Origin: Adiantum capillus-veneris
Lineage: Eukaryota > Streptophyta > Polypodiopsida > Polypodiales > Pteridaceae
DNA length: 64,000 nt
Direction: 5' to 3'
Assembly: GCA_014529385.2 (NCBI GenBank)
Contig: CM043951.1
Location: 108,258,469-108,322,468 of the forward strand
The translations under genes were made by a program, and so were the position numbers. The notes below the pieces were generated by a model. The model searched no databases, was not told the origin of the DNA, and worked only from the letters and a program-made list of their open reading frames with translations. Numbering within the stretch: the stretch's first letter is position 1; the number at the start of each line of letters is the position of its first letter. This document shows, in pieces, positions 59,698-64,000 of this stretch.

Positions 59698-61293
59698 TGT
59701 AACATTTAACGGTCTAGTAACTTGTGTGTAGTGGAAAATAGCATGAACACAGTGAGCATTTCATTAGAATAGCTTCCTAATGAGAATAACAAGAGTGCTT
59801 GGGTGGAGAGAGCAACAAAAAGCATAACACCTAGTTAGATATCATGAACAATACTTCAAAAGAGAGAGAAATTAAGCAATTCACAATAGTTGAGGACCGG
59901 ATTTTCATGGAGCCGGTCCCCCCTCCAAAAGGCTTTGTATTATGGTTTCTCCCATCAAGAGAGACATTTTACAATACAATTCTTTGTGTTCCTTCAGTAC
60001 TAGCTAGTGCAATGAATATGGAAACTTCATGCATCAAGAAAAACACCTATCAAACACAACATCAATTCCCTCACGATCTCAGACCCAAGACCTCACACAC
60101 CTTCGAAGATGGTGAGAGCTAGCAGGGTATGAGAGTAGATTGAGAGGAAGAAGGAGTATTCTTACGAGAAAGATGTACATCTCCTCACATAATCACTCAT
60201 ATTAGCATAGATTAGCTTAGTAATTAGCATGGTAGAGGAGATGAGCATGCATTGAAGCTTGGCTCTTGGTTGGATTTGCATCACAAAGCCAAGAGTTGTT
60301 GGTGTAGGCCTTCCTTCTCACAAGCTTGGAGTAGGTGATAAGCTTTCCATTAAAGCTTGAGAAGGAGAGAGAGTCTTCTTTACTTCATACATGAGATTGT
60401 GTGAGTGTGTGTGTGATAATGCCTTGCAAAAATCAGCCCCCTCTCTCTCTTGGTCGACCCCTCTTGCTATTTGCTCTTGCTAGCATCCTATTGGACCTCC
60501 CCAGGCTTACCTTAAGCAGCATACGTGATAGCCTTCTGACACGTGTCCCCCTTTCCCCTTTTGTGAGAGATTGAGGTAATTATTTAATTCAACTAAACTC
60601 TCATTGGACCCCTTTGCCTTCTGGCCAATAGGAATCAAGCAAGCCATTGGGCTGCTAAATGCTCATTGGTCCCCTTGGGAGACTATCCAATAGTCTTCTA
60701 GAGAGCTTAATTATTATTGGTTCCTTTATTGAGTGTTTTTAAATTAATTAAACTAGATTTACTCTAGACTAATTCTCATTGGTCCACCTCCAAGGCCATC
60801 CAATAGGAATTGGGTACACCTTGTGGGTATCTGCGCTAGGGAGCTGACACATGTCCCTCATTCCCTTTGTGTAAAGGGAGCTTGTGTGTGTGTGAGAGAG
60901 AGTTTCTCTCTCATCCCCTACTTGCAAGGCTCTCCCCCTCCTATGTAGGGATTGACAAAGACTTTTTGTGACACACACTAAGCATTCAATTTCCCTAGTG
61001 TTTGGCCTTTGGACACAACCTTTGATTTTTGGAACCTTAGCATTTTGGAAGTCTTAATGGGCTGAACCTTAGGGTCTTTTAAGTCCATTGTTGCACACAC
61101 ACACACACATTGGTCTTGTGCAGATGCCCCCCCCTTTGGATTCCTATTTTCCCTCCTTTGGATCCCTATTGTGGCCCAATCTGCTAGCTTAACCAATATT
61201 CTAGCTTTTTCTCCCCTGGTACTTCCCCATATTAAATGATCAGTTTAACATGAGAAAATCATTTAGGAGAATCAGATACTGATTATTATGACA
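59698..61293 (-). repeat. Intact LTR (1,596 bp)
   Basis: TG...CA ends (plus strand TGTAACATTTAACGG to TTATTATGACA). Followed on the right by TTGGC (61294-61298), the right target duplication. Being next to the primer site it is the 5' LTR of the minus-strand element. Confidence 0.95.
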
Positions 61294-61298
61294 TTGGC

Positions 61299-62235
61299 CT
61301 TGCAGATCGAGCATATGATCTTGTGACTTTGTTTGAGGGCTCTATCGACATGGAGGCCACAACCAACTTGCATGCAGAGGCCTTCCAAAACTTTCTTGAC
61401 TACATGGAGAAGCACATGGCCAAATATGCAATAATATATGAGGGGCCTGACACGGTGTGGTTGCCAGTAGATTTTCTCAAACTCCTCCACGTGGCCGACA
61501 AGAACGTTTGGTTTTGTCCTTTGAGGTCCATCAAAGGTCTCATTGAATGATAGTACAAGACAGAGAATGAGGATGACTTCACAGACTTGGGTATAGGGTG
61601 TATAGGTACCCAATTCATAATTTGGGGCATCATTTTGGATTTGCTTGTGCTTGAGGGCAATGACAAGGAAAAATCAAAAGAAAAGGCTAGCAAAAATGAT
61701 CTTGTAACCATTGTGGAAGAGGCATATGAATATGTCAGATGGAAGCACCCATGGCACTCATTCTCTTACAAGAGCCCCAGCTCTGCCGAGGAGGAAGATC
61801 CGATGATAGAGGGAGATGAAATATTGGTGGAAGTCCACGACTTCCAATTACTTAGTTTGCATGCAATGGTGGTGGAGGGTCGTGAATTTCTTTATCTCAA
61901 CAACATTGCAAAGACACTTGGACTTAGAAGGACGAGTCGCTCTTGGTGCTCACTTTCTATGTGGATGGATCCAAGTGGAAAGGAGAGAGTGCCAACACGA
62001 CTTTGAAGACCAAGGTCTCTCAAAAAATCTCTCCTACCTTCCCAATGAAAATGAGTAGAATTTGGTGCAAACAATGGCAGGCACCTGGTGAAAATAAAAT
62101 CTTGTGCTTGCTTTTGTAAGAGTGTACCCAAAATCTTTCTATCCACATAAACCATTGATTCCAATGGGTGGAGAGTTGTTCCAGCCATCGACCTTTACAA
62201 GAAAAACTCTCAAAGAAATAGACAAGGATATTGAG
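61299..62235 (+). pseudogene. Remainder of the disrupted unknown gene
   Basis: Continues the frame from 53957: LADRAYDLVTLFEGSID, LHAEAFQNFLDYMEKHMAKY, TVWLPVDFLKLLHVADK. Then tandem stops TGA TAG (61548-61553), and in the same frame YKTENEDDFTDLG, VEEAYEYVRWKHPWHSF, GDEILVEVHDFQLLSLHAM. One frameshift near 61915 leads to GRVALGAHFLCGW, then in-frame TAG (62056), TGA and TAA, and FYPHKPLIPMGGELFQPST, ending at a GAG|GTAAAA donor (62235/62236). Apart from the frameshift and the insertion, damage is nonsense only. I do not recognise the family. The retroelement insertion alone would inactivate it. Confidence 0.6.
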
Positions 62236-62296
62236 GTAAAAAATTCTTAAACCTAAATGATTTTCTACCTTGGATCAATCATATCACATTGCACCC

Positions 62297-62754
62297 TAAT
62301 CTTAGATCAAGGGGTGACAAATCTTGAAGATATTGTAAAAGCCATTGATAGGAGGAAAAAGTACAAAAATGAATCTCCTCAATGGGCCTGACATCCATCT
62401 CCACCACCAACAACAACAACACAAAAGAAATGAAGATGGAGGCTAGGAGTAGTGGCTCTTAGAGAGATTAGAAAATACCAGAAAGGCATTGAGCACATCC
62501 TCCCTAAAGCGGCCTTCTTTAGAGTGGTTAGGGAAATAATGGAGGAGTACAGTGATTTAGTTACGAGAATACAATGCCCTCCCCTAATGGCTTTATAGGA
62601 TGCTTTAGAAGATATACTAGTATCGTTAGCCCAAAATGGCATTTCATGTATGGTGCATACCAGGAGGGTCACTTTAAAGAGTACTGATTTATCCCTTTCC
62701 ATCGATTTAAGAAATGAAGGTTGCCTCTTGAAAATTGAGAATCTCCCCTTGTAA
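62297..62754 (+). pseudogene. Divergent histone H3 (CENH3-like), left copy
   Basis: Single frame with a histone H3 fold. [20 protein letters not shown] (from about 62446) corresponds to the alphaN entry [20 protein letters not shown] of H3, AAFFRVVREIMEEY to PFQRLVREIAQDF, PPLMAL-stop-DALEDILVSLAQ to VMALQEASEAYLVGLFE, and [26 protein letters not shown] to the [22 protein letters not shown] end. From GCT 62455 to TAA 62752 there are 99 codons without frameshift. Stops are TGA 62389, TGA 62431 and TAG 62596; the last falls on the invariant MALQ glutamine. The N-tail is Pro/Thr/Lys-rich and unlike canonical H3. Such divergence, with a longer loop 1 region, suggests a centromeric-type variant. 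Intact proteins package DNA in nucleosomes. Confidence 0.75.
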
Positions 62755-62915
62755 TAATTCTTTTCAAAGTTGCAATATTTTCGTATAATATCAATGACTC
62801 GACTTCTCTCATTTGTTGCAATTGTAAAATTGTTTGTTTAAAATTGTGAGTTATTTGTGATTGTGCATTTCAAGTTGTTTAATTTAAATGTTGTAGTGTG
62901 CATTATTTCCGGCCA
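62361..62915 (+). repeat. Left arm of a 0.5-kb inverted repeat
   Basis: Pairs with 63370-63849 (about 480 bp, shorter by an internal deletion). Similarity covers the H3-like coding and about 160 bp of 3' flank (through GTGCATTATTTCCGGCC). Confidence 0.85.
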
Positions 62916-63369
62916 TGAGTGGTCGAAAGAGCTTCCAAAGTAGCTCCCGATCGTAGGGTCATAGTTTGAATGCCAATGGGCCATCGTTGATAAATTTTTC
63001 ATCGAAACGGGGCCAGGGGGTGAGCAAAGCATACAATGAGCTAAGGGCATGCCATGTCATCTAGTGGGGCTGAGCCATGCGGGTTTTTTTCCTTGCTCAA
63101 TCCCGTCGGCCATTGCAACTCACCCTCGGTCCTGCTGCATAGGGTTTTCCCGTAAGGCATCACGATCCACCCTTGGTGCTTCACCCGTCCCCCTTGTGGC
63201 CCCGTCTCAACGAAAAAATTGTTGTATAGGGGCTTTTTTGCCCCGCTCAGTCTTATTGAGTGCTACGGGGTGCCCTCAATCCCTTGTTGCCCCATGTCAA
63301 GGAAAAATTACCCGACAGTCACCCACTAGCACACAATAGCTACTTTAGGAACCGTTGCAATCACGCTTG
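62916..63369. other. GC-richer spacer between the H3-like copies
   Basis: About 450 bp of higher GC with repeated GGGGC/GCCCC motifs. The 96-codon frame inside has no recognisable domain. Probably a separate sequence joined at the inversion. Confidence 0.4.
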
Positions 63370-63544
63370 TGGCTGGAAATAATGCACACTACAGTGCATC
63401 ACTTAGATTAAACAACTTGAAATGCACAATGACAAATAATTCACAATTCTAAACAAACGATTGTACAATTGTGACAAATGAGACAAGTCAAGTCATTGAT
63501 ATTCTATGAAAATATTACAACTCTCAAAAGAGTGATTACAAGGG

Positions 63545-64000
63545 GAGATTCTAATTTTTAAAGAGGCAACCATAATTCTTAAATTGATGGTTAGGGCTAA
63601 ATTGGTGTTCTTTAAAGCGACTCTCTTGGCATGCACCATACAGGAAATGCCATTTTGAAAGAGCAATACTAGTATATCTTATGAACGCTACTTAACCACT
63701 TGAGAGAAGGCTGCTTAAGGGATGATGGGTTCACTCCTCTTCTAATCTTTTATAATCTCTTTAAGATCCATTATTTGTTTATTTTGTGTTGTCGATGGTG
63801 ATGGTGTAGCTGGCTATTGGACCCATTGAGGAGGTTCATTTTTGTATTGTTTCCTGCTTTACTTGTTCTTCCTGTTCTTCCACTGTCAACTTGAACTTTT
63901 TCTTCTTTGTGCATTTCTTTGCATGTTTTGGAAACTTGGTGGGATTTGAGATCTTAACAACACCTCTTTGGGTAGCTTGTGCTCTATTCTCTTCTACCTT
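63545..64000 (-). pseudogene. Divergent histone H3 (CENH3-like), right inverted copy
   Basis: Minus-strand copy of the 62.3-62.75 kb gene: [28 protein letters not shown] and LKNTNLALTINLR are clear, with CMVHAKRV closer to canonical CAIHAKRV than the left copy. About 22 codons around the start of helix 2 are missing without a shift, and several TAA/TAG codons interrupt. Upstream (toward 64000) a Lys-rich tail reads KFPKHAKKCTKKKKFKL and runs off the window, so the N-terminus may continue beyond it. Confidence 0.65.

Larger units (their letters stand above)
54005..61293 (-). mobile_element. Rearranged LTR retrotransposon with nested insertion
   Basis: In minus sense: LTR (61293-59698), primer site (59696-59685), gag-like gene (59273 to about 58640), a 196-bp LTR tail (58639-58444), a primer-site-containing 20-bp spacer (58443-58424), then a second full LTR (58423-54005) split by a 2.8-kb insertion. 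Protease, reverse transcriptase and integrase are absent. TTGGC duplications flank the whole. The composition implies deletion of the interior and a former tandem or recombined copy. Confidence 0.9.

Overview
This window looks like nuclear DNA of a land plant: GT-AG introns, plant-type retrotransposons with an initiator-Met-tRNA primer site, a Mutator-type (MULE) transposase and PPR debris. A fern-like, repeat-rich genome is my best guess, but that is inference. I see no intact host gene. Almost everything is mobile-element sequence in varied states of decay.

Layout. (1) About 0.17-5.2 kb: element A, a decayed two-gene unit with a DDE-type transposase (+) and a convergent FCP1/NIF-like HAD phosphatase (-). 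(2) 5.5-8.3 kb: 5' part of a Copia retrotransposon (LTR, gag, protease). (3) 8.8-12.4 kb: a MULE pseudogene (-). (4) 13.2-13.6 kb: two related hairpins. (5) 15.2-18.4 kb: a second transposase-like family (VGHTHEDID motif, resembling DUF7869 proteins, -). (6) 18.5-28.9 and 33.6-38.6 kb: satellite arrays built on a CAAGTGGTGGATC box. (7) 29.2-32.7 kb, between those arrays: a DGQHS (ParB/DGQHR-like) gene and a SET-domain gene, broken only by in-frame stops. (8) 40.2-40.7 kb: a PPR pseudogene. (9) About 42-52.6 kb: element B, a second copy of the element A system in the opposite orientation, with arrays of a TATGCTAGTTAGCATA-type palindrome. (10) 54.0-61.3 kb: a 7.3-kb LTR retroelement with TTGGC target duplications, carrying a nested 2.8-kb insertion with GATGG duplications, inserted in frame into an unknown gene. 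(11) 62.3-64.0 kb: an inverted pair of divergent, CENH3-like histone H3 pseudogenes.

Main points. Elements A and B independently preserve the same architecture: transposase and FCP1-like phosphatase in convergent orientation. In both, short palindromic box arrays sit in the first transposase intron and in the 3' flank, but the box sequence differs (GGTAC in A, GCTAGTTAGC in B). The DUF7869-like gene also has a satellite array starting just upstream of a splice acceptor. Several of the reading frames here encode proteins of chromatin or transcription type (SET, FCP1-like, histone H3). Decay is often by nonsense codons without frameshift; where homology fixes the ancestral residue, the change is CAG to TAG.

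All calls come from reading the sequence and motif recognition. No database search was run.
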